A stretch of 17,788 bases of DNA from Eubacterium sp. (lineage in GTDB: Bacteria > Bacillota > Clostridia > Oscillospirales > Acutalibacteraceae), in the NCBI GenBank assembly GCA_029050995.1, contig JAIDLO010000206.1, positions 1 to 17,788 on the forward strand. Reading direction: 5' to 3'. Position numbers and translations under genes: made by a program. Below, in pieces: positions 5,256 through 12,340 of this stretch. The stretch's first letter is position 1. Each line of letters opens with the position of its first letter. Under the pieces are notes generated by a model. That model made no database searches, was not told the origin of the DNA, and saw only the letters and a program-made list of their open reading frames with translations.

Positions 5256-7739
5256 ATGAATCGAGTAGAAATAATTAACAGAATTGGAAGCAAGTATCAT
5301 ATTGGCAATATTGAAACTGGTGAATTCAGCTATGTTCAGGCATTAAAATCCGTGGGCAAAAATATAAAAGATTATCAAAAAGGAGACACTGGCGAAAAGC
5401 ATAAATTCCTTGATATTAGATTTGAGAATGAAAGATTAGCTATTCTTGTTGAATGCAAGAACAAGTTTAGTAAATGGGATAAGGCAAAAATTCAAAAGCA
5501 ATTACAAGATTTTGTTCGCTTTGAAAAAGCATATTCAGACAAAAAAATTGTTGCTATACTTGCAGAAACCGATGGTGACGATGTGTGGGTATGGTATGGA
5601 CAATCCGTAATTATTGATGATGAACATCGTATAGAAGAGGAGTGTATTCTTCGCACATTTGAGGAATATGAAGATTTGTGTTTCGGTAAAGTTAATGACA
5701 AGATTAAGGTTGTTGACTCTATAAAAACACTCAACGAAAAACTCCATTCTGATGGTATTAATGAAAAATTACGTAGCCAGTTTGTAGGAACTTGTCTCCT
5801 TGCTTTAAAAAATGGTCTTGTTTATAAGGATGTTAAGGAAACTCTTGATCCGAAAACTGGAAGAAAACTTACACCGGAAAAAGTTATCATAAAAAACATA
5901 AAGGATATACTTGAAGGACTTTTAACTAAAAGTGGTAGTTTGAATAAAGCCAGCAAATTAGCAATATTAAACAATAAGGTATTGGGCGACCAAGATGTAA
6001 GAAGTTTAACATATTTTGAGCTAAAAGACATCTTAGAGTTTATTGATAATAATGTTGTTCCTTATATCAATGATAAAAATACAGCAGGACAAGATTTGCT
6101 GAATTTGTTTTTTACTACTTTTAACAAATATGTTGGCAAATCTGATAAAAACCAAGCATTCACTCCTGATCATATTTGTGATTTTATGAGCAAAGCAGTT
6201 GGTGTGAATAAAAACTCTCGTGTTTTAGACCCATGCTGTGGAAGTGGCGCGTTCCTTGTTAGGGCAATGACTGATGCAATGGATGATTGCGACACAGAAG
6301 ATGAACGCGAAGAAGTTAAGCAAAATCAAATTTTTGGTATTGAATATGAAGAAGGTGCGTTTGGTTTATCTTCTACAAATATGTTGATTCATGGTGATGG
6401 TAATTCAAATGTCATCCAAGATTCAATGTTTAAGCGTGCAAAATGGATTGCTGATAATAATATAAATATTGTCTTGATGAATCCACCTTACAATGCCACT
6501 AAAAAATGCTGTGATCCTAATTACACTAAGAATTGGAACGCAAGAAAAAAGGAAGATCCTTCAAAGGGCTTGCATTTTGTGGAATGGGTAGCAAAACATG
6601 TATCATCTAATTGCAAAATGGCAGTTTTACTGCCTATGCAAGCTGCCATCGGCAATAGTGGAGATATAAAAACATTTAAAAAGAAAATGTTAGATAATTA
6701 TACTCTTGATGCGGTTTTTTCGCTACCAAATGATATGTTTTATCCGGGAGCCTCTGCTGTAGCCTGTTGTATGATTTTTGATTTGTCACAAAAGCATGAA
6801 AAAGCAGATAAAGACACATTTTTTGGCTATTACAAAGAAGACAAATTTATTAAACGCAAGGGACTCGGAAGGGTAGAGCAAACAGATGCTAATGAGAATG
6901 GTATGTGGAGTCAAGTTGAAAAAATATGGCTTGATCTATATAAAAACAAGCGAGAAATTCCAGGAATGTCAGTCATGCGCCGAATTACGTGGAAAGATGA
7001 ATGGCTTGCAGAAGCGTATATGGAGAAAGATTGGTCAGAGCTATCTAAAAAAGATTTTCAAACAACGATAGATCTTTATTTATCATATATTATTCGAAAG
7101 GGTTTTGTTAAAAAGGCAGACAAAGTATGGATGATTGATTATATAAAATCGTTACATACAGATTACCTTATTGATCCAAATAAAAAAGTAAATATCACTT
7201 TAGATACTGAAGAATGGAAAGACTTCCAAATAGGGAAAATGTTTGACATATATCCAACAAAGGATTATAAGGGAATGTCTAATAACGACTTGGATGATGG
7301 AGGTTCTACTCCAGTAATTGCAAACAGTGCTATGAATAATGGAATTAATGGTTTTTCAACATTAGCTCCTACAGAAGAAGGAAACATAGTAACATTTAGC
7401 GATACAGTAGAAGGAAATACTTTCTTTTATCAGCCAGATCCGTTTATTGGTTTTGCTCATGTGCAGGGAATGCATGCCCGTAATGGACATCATTGGTCGG
7501 AAAAGCAATTACTTTTTTTAACAACTATTTTAACTTTTGCTAATTGGGATTTATTTAATTATGGTAGAAAAATGCGACGCGACACCATTTCCAACAGTAT
7601 GATAAAGTTGCCTGCAAAGAAAAAAGGTAATAATTACCTTATTGATGAACACAAAATATATTCGGAAGAGGGATATATTCCTGATTGGGAATGGATGGAC
7701 AACTATATGAAGTCATTGCCATACAGTGATAGGATATAA
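5256..7739 (+). CDS. Type IIG-like restriction-modification protein (nuclease, N6-adenine methylase and recognition domain in one chain)
   Basis: 827 aa. The N-terminal ~130 residues look like a PD-(D/E)XK nuclease of the HsdR-N type: D53 in the FLDIRF strand and VECKNK with E66 and K68. A helical HsdM-like region follows (about 150-300). The N6-adenine methylase core begins at AFTPDHICDF, with motif I DPCCGSG (325-331) and motif IV NPPY (409-412). From W654 (WKDFQIGKMFDIY) to the end is a type I S-subunit-like target recognition domain. All activities appear to be in one chain, as in type IIG enzymes, so one gene could both restrict and protect DNA. The weak SD is GAAAGAGAG. No separate hsdS or hsdR gene accompanies it. 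The whole cassette looks acquired, being bracketed by the spoVT duplication. Confidence 0.85.
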   Translation: MNRVEIINRIGSKYHIGNIETGEFSYVQALKSVGKNIKDYQKGDTGEKHKFLDIRFENERLAILVECKNKFSKWDKAKIQKQLQDFVRFEKAYSDKKIVAILAETDGDDVWVWYGQSVIIDDEHRIEEECILRTFEEYEDLCFGKVNDKIKVVDSIKTLNEKLHSDGINEKLRSQFVGTCLLALKNGLVYKDVKETLDPKTGRKLTPEKVIIKNIKDILEGLLTKSGSLNKASKLAILNNKVLGDQDVRSLTYFELKDILEFIDNNVVPYINDKNTAGQDLLNLFFTTFNKYVGKSDKNQAFTPDHICDFMSKAVGVNKNSRVLDPCCGSGAFLVRAMTDAMDDCDTEDEREEVKQNQIFGIEYEEGAFGLSSTNMLIHGDGNSNVIQDSMFKRAKWIADNNINIVLMNPPYNATKKCCDPNYTKNWNARKKEDPSKGLHFVEWVAKHVSSNCKMAVLLPMQAAIGNSGDIKTFKKKMLDNYTLDAVFSLPNDMFYPGASAVACCMIFDLSQKHEKADKDTFFGYYKEDKFIKRKGLGRVEQTDANENGMWSQVEKIWLDLYKNKREIPGMSVMRRITWKDEWLAEAYMEKDWSELSKKDFQTTIDLYLSYIIRKGFVKKADKVWMIDYIKSLHTDYLIDPNKKVNITLDTEEWKDFQIGKMFDIYPTKDYKGMSNNDLDDGGSTPVIANSAMNNGINGFSTLAPTEEGNIVTFSDTVEGNTFFYQPDPFIGFAHVQGMHARNGHHWSEKQLLFLTTILTFANWDLFNYGRKMRRDTISNSMIKLPAKKKGNNYLIDEHKIYSEEGYIPDWEWMDNYMKSLPYSDRI

Positions 7740-7747
7740 GAGGTGAT

Positions 7748-7858
7748 ATGATGTGGCAATCTATTGTCTTTAATAAGCCTATCATAAATAGTCTACTTGT
7801 TAAGTTTAAGCAGAAAAAAGGCGAGAGCATATTAAATTGCTCTCGCCTTATATACTAT
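7748..7858 (+). pseudogene. Possible truncated gene start behind the restriction gene
   Basis: Tandem ATGs at 7748 and 7751 have a good SD (AGAGGTGAT) that overlaps the end of the restriction gene region. The frame runs MMWQSIVFNKPIINSLLVK and then through the hairpin at 7818-7849. After that it reads the antisense of the spoVT fragment, so the tail cannot be original coding sequence. It may be the start of a third cassette gene lost by deletion, or a chance ORF. I do not recognise the peptide. Confidence 0.3.
7811..7849 (-). terminator. Strong hairpin terminator at the right edge of the cassette
   Basis: A 12-bp perfect stem, AAGGCGAGAGCA (7818-7829) with TGCTCTCGCCTT (7838-7849), has an 8-base loop. 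The T-run (TTTTTT) is on the minus strand, so the best reading is termination of leftward transcripts from the displaced spoVT leader. On the plus strand the tail (TTATATACTATTT) is poorer but may still end the restriction operon. Confidence 0.7.
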
Positions 7859-7878
7859 TTCGCTATACAAAAGCTTTC

Positions 7879-7950
7879 TTACCTGATTTCCTTTGGAATA
7901 ACGATTCTTCCTAAATCATCAATTCTTCTAACAATTCCTGTTGCCTTCAT
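7879..7950 (-). pseudogene. Truncated spoVT 5' fragment (23 codons)
   Basis: Reading leftward from ATG 7950, the first 23 codons are identical to spoVT (MKATGIVRRIDD, then LGRIVIPKEIR). The next codon is TAA, at the exact point where homology ends. The SD and leader are identical to those of the intact gene, so this stub may be transcribed and translated until the terminator 30 bases downstream. It keeps only the first half of the AbrB fold and is unlikely to bind DNA. It is best read as the by-product of cassette insertion. Confidence 0.85.
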
Positions 7951-8039
7951 ATTGAATTCTCCCTTAAAATGTAATTTTCTCTGTAATATTTTGCACATAA
8001 AGTGCATTTGTATGCGAAAGATTTTATGTATTTTTTTGG
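7882..8039. repeat. Right copy of the 158-bp direct repeat (spoVT 5' end plus leader)
   Basis: Identical to 3422-3579 at an offset of 4460 bases. Beyond 8039 similarity to the left copy decays through an indel and substitutions to about 8070. This copy stays joined to the leader of the PHP gene, so it probably marks the original chromosomal side upstream of spoVT. Confidence 0.97.
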
Positions 8040-8116
8040 TAATTATTTCTTGTATAAAAAATCAAAACAGGCTTTATTTTTTGTACATAATGTGCTAATA
8101 TGTATAGGAAAAGAAG

Positions 8117-8144
8117 GGAATAGTGTGAAAAATCACACTATTCC
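8117..8144. repeat. Perfect 12-bp inverted repeat
   Basis: GGAATAGTGTGA (8117-8128) pairs with TCACACTATTCC (8133-8144) around a 4-base A loop. There is no T-run on the plus strand and only a broken one (CCTTCTTTTCC) on the minus strand, so it is a poor terminator. It sits just upstream of the promoter of the PHP gene. It may be an operator, or a weak terminator for something reading toward spoVT. Confidence 0.6.
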
Positions 8145-8151
8145 GATTGTA

Positions 8152-8180
8152 TTGACCTCAAAATTTGCCAATGGCATAAT
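8152..8180 (+). promoter_or_regulatory. Probable sigma-A promoter of the PHP gene, overlapped by a palindrome
   Basis: TTGACC (8152-8157), a 17-base spacer and CATAAT (8175-8180). An inverted repeat covers the spacer and -10: CTCAAAATTTGCC (8157-8169) with GGCA-T-AATTTTGAG (8173-8186), 13 pairs and one bulge around AAT. A palindrome placed like this suggests a repressor operator. Transcription would begin near 8187. Confidence 0.5.
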
Positions 8181-8190
8181 TTTGAGATGT

Positions 8191-8279
8191 CTAAATTCAC
8201 ATCACGCCTTGTCTGGCTACCACAAGGAATTTGTGCTTTTTTCATTACTATTTGTAGCCAGAAAGGCTATGTGAATTAG
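8191..8279 (+). promoter_or_regulatory. Long hairpin forming the 5' leader of the PHP gene
   Basis: The left arm (8191-8220) and right arm (8254-8279) are imperfect inverted repeats. Matched blocks are CTAA/TTAG, ATTCACAT/ATGTGAAT, GCCTT/AAGGC and CTGGCTAC/GTAGCCAG. An inner small hairpin, CACAA-GGAAT-TTGTG (8221-8235), is followed by CTTTTTTC. The predicted transcript start is about 8187 and the ATG is 8281, so the hairpin is nearly the whole 5' UTR. The only SD-like bases (AAAGG, 8262-8266) lie within the right arm. It may be a translational control element; a miniature inverted-repeat element is the alternative, though no clear target duplication flanks it. Confidence 0.6.
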
Positions 8280-8280
8280 T

Positions 8281-8940
8281 ATGAGTTATACTTATGAAAT
8301 GCATTGTCATACAGGCTGCACCTCCCGCTGCGGACGAGTAGAGCCTGAAGAAATTGTCAGACTTTACAAGGAAAAAGGCTATAATGGAATCGTTGTAACC
8401 GATCATTACAGCCCTATGACTTTTACGCCGAATTGGAATCCGCAGAAGCAGGTTGATTTTTATTTGGAAGGCTACAGAAGAATGAAGGCGGCTGCAGGCG
8501 AGGATTTTACAGTTCTGCTTGGAATGGAGCTTCGCCATTATGCAGACGGAAATGATTATCTTATTTATGGCGTTACAGAGGAATTTCTGTATAATGCCGG
8601 AAATCTTATGATGTGCGGTATGAAAAAAATGAGAAAATTCTGTGATGAAAATGGTTTTCTTCTTTATCAGGCACATCCGTTTCGCCCGTATATAACACGC
8701 AAGGGCGTTAAATATCTTGACGGTATTGAGGTTTATAACGGCAAATGCTCCGAAAAGGAAAATGAAAAATCTCTTCAATGGGCAGAAAAGCTTGGCAAAC
8801 TTAAGATTGCAGGCTCTGATTTTCATGTTGTTAAAAACCTTGCAAAGAGTGGCATAATTACCGAAAAACCGATTAAAACAAATGATGATTTAATACAAAT
8901 ATTGAAGAACGAAGAATTTACTATTGTAAAAAATAAATAG
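8281..8940 (+). CDS. PHP-domain metal-dependent phosphoesterase
   Basis: 219 aa. Metal-ligand motifs of the PHP fold appear in order: HCH (H8, H10), TDH (D41, H42), GMELRH (E83), QAHPF (H132) and GSDFH (D180, H182). The length and single domain fit the small stand-alone PHP phosphoesterases of COG0613 type (phosphoesters of small metabolites or nucleotides). A histidinol-phosphatase role cannot be excluded, but no his genes are nearby. Start ATG 8281 is needed to keep the HCH motif. It has no strong SD; the nearest purine-rich bases lie inside the leader hairpin, so translation may be controlled by that structure. Before the cassette arrived this gene was probably the divergent neighbour of spoVT. 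Confidence 0.85.
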   Translation: MSYTYEMHCHTGCTSRCGRVEPEEIVRLYKEKGYNGIVVTDHYSPMTFTPNWNPQKQVDFYLEGYRRMKAAAGEDFTVLLGMELRHYADGNDYLIYGVTEEFLYNAGNLMMCGMKKMRKFCDENGFLLYQAHPFRPYITRKGVKYLDGIEVYNGKCSEKENEKSLQWAEKLGKLKIAGSDFHVVKNLAKSGIITEKPIKTNDDLIQILKNEEFTIVKNK

Positions 8941-8986
8941 TTCATATATATGATTTAACAGTATAATCTACTTTGGAGGGTTACAT

Positions 8987-11476
8987 ATGAAAGTAGGCAA
9001 AAGAGCATTATCCTTTTTGTTATCACTTATGATGCTTGTATCAATCGCCTTATCAGCGCCTATTGATGTATTTGCAGACCAGCCGTATTTTCTTGGTGTT
9101 GATGTTTCGGAACACAACCGCAATGTTGATTTTAAGGCGTTGAAGAAAAAGGGATATGACTTTGCTATGATCAGAGTTGGATATGTAACAAGAAAAGGCG
9201 AGTTTATAGATAAGCTTTTTTATGAACATATCAAGGGTGCCTGTGAGGCAGGTATGTTTTTCGGGCTCTATCTTTATAGCTATGCCTGTGATTCAGACAG
9301 AGTAAAGCAGGAAGCCAATTTTACAATTAAAACAATAAAAACAATTGATTCCAAATATCTGAAAAATATGACCCTGCCTGTTGCCTATGATGTTGAAGAT
9401 AAAACAATCATTGATGCCGGATGCAAAATGAAACAGATTACGGACCATACAGTTCAGTATTGCAGTGCAATCAAAAAAGCAGGGTATAAGCCAATGGTTT
9501 ATACCAATCTGAATTGGTTTAATCATTATGTGGATATCAATCAGATTACATCCAATAACATCAGAATATGGTATGCAAACTGGGTAAATCATCCTGATTT
9601 TTCAACGGTTAAAACAATCGGCGATACAGGTATTGAAAGCTATATGTGGCAATATCAGTCGGGTTCCTATGCCAATGACGGAATTAAGCTTGATAAAAAT
9701 GTTCTTTATCCGGCGCTTGATTATGCCGAAATAACGCTTTCAAAAACAGCGTACACCTATAGCGGAACAGCAAGGAAACCCTCCGTAACAGTTAAAATAG
9801 GCAGCAGAACGCTGAAAAAGGATACGGATTATACGGTTGCCTATTCAAATAATATCAATGCAGGCACGGCGACTGTTACCATAAAAGGTAAGGGCAATTA
9901 CAAAGGCTCGGTTAAGAAAAAGTTTACTATCAAACCCAAAGCCGTTGAGTCTGATGCAAAGCTGATTCTTGAAAAATCCTCCTATGTTTATGACGGAACT
10001 GCTAAAAAGCCTGCCGTTACAGTTCAGCTCAGCAATGGGAATGAAATTGACCGCAGCAATTATACTGTAAAATACAGCAATAATACTGATATCGGTGCGG
10101 CTGATGTAAAGGTAACCTTTAAAGAGAATTACAGCGGCTCTGTTTCCGAAGTATTTAAAATTAAGCCGAAGGGTACAAGCGTTTTAAGTGTATCTTCTAA
10201 GTATAAAGGCTTTACGGTAAAATGGGAACAGCAGACCACGCAGACAACGGGGTATCAGATTCAGTATTCAACAAGCAGTACATTTACAGATGCGCAAAAA
10301 CTTACCATATCGGAAAATACAATAACTTCACAAACGATAACAGATCTTGAAGAGAATAAAAATTATTTTGTAAGAGTAAGAACATTTAAACTTGTTGACG
10401 GAACGCGGTATTGTTCCTCTTGGTCGCCTGCTGAAAGTGTTATAACCTATTCCCGTCCGAATTCTATCAGCCTTTCGGAAACCAGCTATGTATATGACGG
10501 CAGTATAAAAACCCCAACAGTCATTGTTAAAAATAATGGAAAATTAGTAGATTCCGAGTATTACACTGTTTCTTATGAGAATGGCAGAAAAAATGTTGGC
10601 AAATATACAGTAACAATCAAGTTCAAAGCACCGTATAGCGGAACAATCCAAAAGACCTTTATGATTAAGCCGAAAGAAACAACGCTTTCAGGCGTATCAG
10701 CTAAATTAAAGGGGTTTACGGTAAAATGGAAAAAGCAGACTACGCAGACAACAGGTTATCAGATTCAGTATTCGACAGATCAAAGTTTCAGCAAGAATTA
10801 TAAAACCATAACTGTTTCAGGTAATAGTACTGTCTCTCAAACAATTACGGGCTTAACTGCAAAGAAAAAATATTATGTAAGAATCAGAACATATAAACTT
10901 GTTGACGGAACAAGGTATTGTTCTGCGTGGTCGCCTGCCGAAAGTGTTATAACCTATTCCCAACCAAATTCTGTCAGCCTTTCGGCAACAAGCTGTACCT
11001 ATAACGGCAAGGTTAAAAAGCCCAAAGTAACCGTTAAGGATAATGGAAAAGTTGTGGATTCTAAATATTATACTGTTTCCTATCAAAGCGGCAGAAAAAA
11101 TGTTGGCAAATATACAGTAACAATTAAATTCAAAGCACCATATGGCGGAACAGTTAAAAAGACATTTACGATAAAGCCAAAGGCAACAACACTTTCAAGT
11201 GTAATAGCTAAATCAAAGGGCTTTACTGCAAAGTGGAAAAAGCAGTCAACACAGACAACAGGCTATCAGATTCAGTATTCAACAAGCAGTAAATTTACAA
11301 ACGCTAAAACTGTAACTGTTTCTAAAAATAAAACAACATCAAAATCCGTTTCAAAGCTCAAAGCAAAGAAAAAATATTATGTTCGTGTTCGTACATATAA
11401 AACAGTAAAGGTAAACGGCAAATCAACAAAGATTTATTCCTCTTGGAGTAAGTCAAAGAGTGTGAAAACGAAATAA
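8987..11476 (+). CDS. Secreted GH25 lysozyme-like protein with Ig-like and fibronectin-III repeats
   Basis: 829 aa with SD GGAGGG 6 bases before the ATG. Residues 1-30 are a signal peptide (KR, hydrophobic core, cleavage likely after VFA). Residues 36 to about 245 are a GH25 muramidase domain: FLGVDVSEHN with D39 and AYDVED with D135/E137 match its acidic active-site residues. Then come two Ig-like modules (about 246-318 and 324-397), followed by alternating fibronectin-III and Ig-like modules to the end. The last three Fn3 units share the TTGYQIQYST core. The C-terminus is lysine rich and has no LPxTG or transmembrane anchor, so the protein is probably released or held by charge on the wall. 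It should cleave peptidoglycan in remodelling, in competition or during spore/mother-cell lysis; which one is not shown. TATAAT at 8962-8967 may be its -10. Confidence 0.88.
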   Translation: MKVGKRALSFLLSLMMLVSIALSAPIDVFADQPYFLGVDVSEHNRNVDFKALKKKGYDFAMIRVGYVTRKGEFIDKLFYEHIKGACEAGMFFGLYLYSYACDSDRVKQEANFTIKTIKTIDSKYLKNMTLPVAYDVEDKTIIDAGCKMKQITDHTVQYCSAIKKAGYKPMVYTNLNWFNHYVDINQITSNNIRIWYANWVNHPDFSTVKTIGDTGIESYMWQYQSGSYANDGIKLDKNVLYPALDYAEITLSKTAYTYSGTARKPSVTVKIGSRTLKKDTDYTVAYSNNINAGTATVTIKGKGNYKGSVKKKFTIKPKAVESDAKLILEKSSYVYDGTAKKPAVTVQLSNGNEIDRSNYTVKYSNNTDIGAADVKVTFKENYSGSVSEVFKIKPKGTSVLSVSSKYKGFTVKWEQQTTQTTGYQIQYSTSSTFTDAQKLTISENTITSQTITDLEENKNYFVRVRTFKLVDGTRYCSSWSPAESVITYSRPNSISLSETSYVYDGSIKTPTVIVKNNGKLVDSEYYTVSYENGRKNVGKYTVTIKFKAPYSGTIQKTFMIKPKETTLSGVSAKLKGFTVKWKKQTTQTTGYQIQYSTDQSFSKNYKTITVSGNSTVSQTITGLTAKKKYYVRIRTYKLVDGTRYCSAWSPAESVITYSQPNSVSLSATSCTYNGKVKKPKVTVKDNGKVVDSKYYTVSYQSGRKNVGKYTVTIKFKAPYGGTVKKTFTIKPKATTLSSVIAKSKGFTAKWKKQSTQTTGYQIQYSTSSKFTNAKTVTVSKNKTTSKSVSKLKAKKKYYVRVRTYKTVKVNGKSTKIYSSWSKSKSVKTK
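10163..11473 (+). repeat. Tandem ~505-bp coding repeats (Fn3 plus Ig-like unit)
   Basis: Units starting near 10163, 10667 and 11174 (504 and 507 bases apart) are similar at the DNA level. They include near-identical stretches encoding QTTGYQIQYST, KLVDGTRYCS and SWSPAESVITYS. The third unit is incomplete and ends the gene after its Fn3 part. Such repeats allow copy-number change by recombination. Confidence 0.8.
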
Positions 11477-11478
11477 TT

Positions 11479-11510
11479 GTAGGGACCGATGACCACATCG
11501 GTCCGTTTTT
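11479..11510 (+). terminator. Terminator-like dispersed hairpin after the lysozyme gene
   Basis: GGACCGATG (11483-11491) pairs with CATCGGTCC (11496-11504), followed by GTTTTTC. The element begins GTAGGG and shares its framework with two inverted copies downstream, so it is both a usable terminator and a member of a repeat family. Confidence 0.75.
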
Positions 11511-11533
11511 CATTGTTTAAACCTTGTACATTC

Positions 11534-11645
11534 GGTGCGATGTGGGCATCGCACCCTACGAAAAAATAAAGCCTCCCTTGTTAAAGGGAGGGGAACCGCT
11601 TGCGGTGGTGGGATTCAACGGTTCGGCATTCTTGACGAACCTACG
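11534..11645. repeat. Cluster of dispersed intergenic hairpin repeats
   Basis: Three hairpins follow. GGTGCGATG with CATCGCACC (11534-11555), ending CTACG, is the reverse-oriented relative of the element at 11479. CCTCCCTT with AAGGGAGG (11572-11591) plus ACCGC-TT-GCGGT (11595-11606) and GGTGGGATTC resembles a repeat I associate with intergenic DNA of gut Clostridia. GGTTCG with CGAACC (11620-11641), ending CTACG, is a third, degenerate member of the first family. The stretch 11477-11653 contains no gene. Confidence 0.6.
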
Positions 11646-11653
11646 ATAATTAT

Positions 11654-12276
11654 TTACTTTTCATTTATCTTCTGCCAAGCCTCTTCATCAAATTTTCTAT
11701 CTTTGAAATAATACGGTTTATCTTCATCTGTTATTTCTCTTATAACTCTGCAAGGGTTTCCTGCGGCGCAGACATTATCGGGGATATCTTTTGTTACAAC
11801 GCTTCCTGCGCCTATAACGGCATTATTTCCGATTTTAACACCAGGCAGGATAACACAGCTTCCGCTATCCAGACATTATCTCCAATTGAAACGGGAATTC
11901 CATATTCATATGCCGAATTTCTGCTTTCGGGATGAATAGGATGCCCTGCTGTATAAACAGAAACATTCGGTCCGAACATAACATTGTCGCCTATCGTTAT
12001 CTTGCCTACATCAAGCATAATGCAGCCTGTGTTTGCATAAAAATCTTCTCCGAGTTCGATATGCTTTCCGTATTCGCAGTGAAATGGCGGCTCAAAATAT
12101 GCCATACCCTTGTGCTTTATTCCCATTCTGTTTATAAGCCACATTCCTTTAAGAATATTAAACGGCATACATTTATTGTATCGCCTGACCCAGAATTTTG
12201 TTTTCAGCTGCTGCAGGAATATCGCACGATCCGTAATATACGGCATTTCGTGATCTCTGCGGTATTTGTTGTCCAT
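11654..12276 (-). pseudogene. Sugar O-acetyltransferase (maltose/galactoside acetyltransferase-like), frameshifted
   Basis: Start ATG 12276 has GAGGGG 7 bases upstream. The N-terminus (residues 1 to about 60) is the helical region of maltose-O-acetyltransferase-type enzymes. It is followed by left-handed beta-helix hexapeptide repeats with the catalytic-His segment YTAGHPIHP. The frame breaks near 11865: the DNA reads ATAGCGGAAGC where ATAGGCGGAAGC would give WIGGSCVILPG. One missing G shifts the frame, and the ORF stops after a nonsense tail at 11812. In the shifted frame the expected ending (VKIGNNAVIGAGSVV, later AAGNPCRVIREI) continues to TAA at 11654. The restored protein would be about 207 aa, normal for the family. 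It is either a recent pseudogene or a sequencing error. Confidence 0.85.
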
Positions 12277-12311
12277 ATGTAAACCCCTCTGCATATAATA
12301 TTTGTGAGATT

Positions 12312-12340
12312 ATTATAGCAGAAAATAAAAGCTGTTTCTA
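12312..12340 (-). promoter_or_regulatory. Extended -10 promoter of the acetyltransferase
   Basis: On the minus strand, TGC precedes TATAAT directly (complement of 12312-12320), an extended -10. The -35 TAGAAA (complement of 12335-12340) is 17 bases upstream and lies inside the distal stem of the thioredoxin terminator. Confidence 0.5.

Noticed and set aside
8002..8274. 90-aa plus-strand ORF before the PHP gene
   Set aside because: It is antisense to the duplicated spoVT leader, then crosses palindromes and the promoter; no SD or recognisable protein.
8248..8826. 192-aa minus-strand ORF opposite the PHP gene
   Set aside because: The plus strand carries all PHP metal-binding motifs in order; the opposite frame is a shadow with cysteine-rich, unrecognisable content.
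9730..11470. CRISPR-like regular spacing in the repeats
   Set aside because: Periods of about 505 bp inside one continuous reading frame encode Fn3/Ig modules; there are no short repeats with unique spacers.
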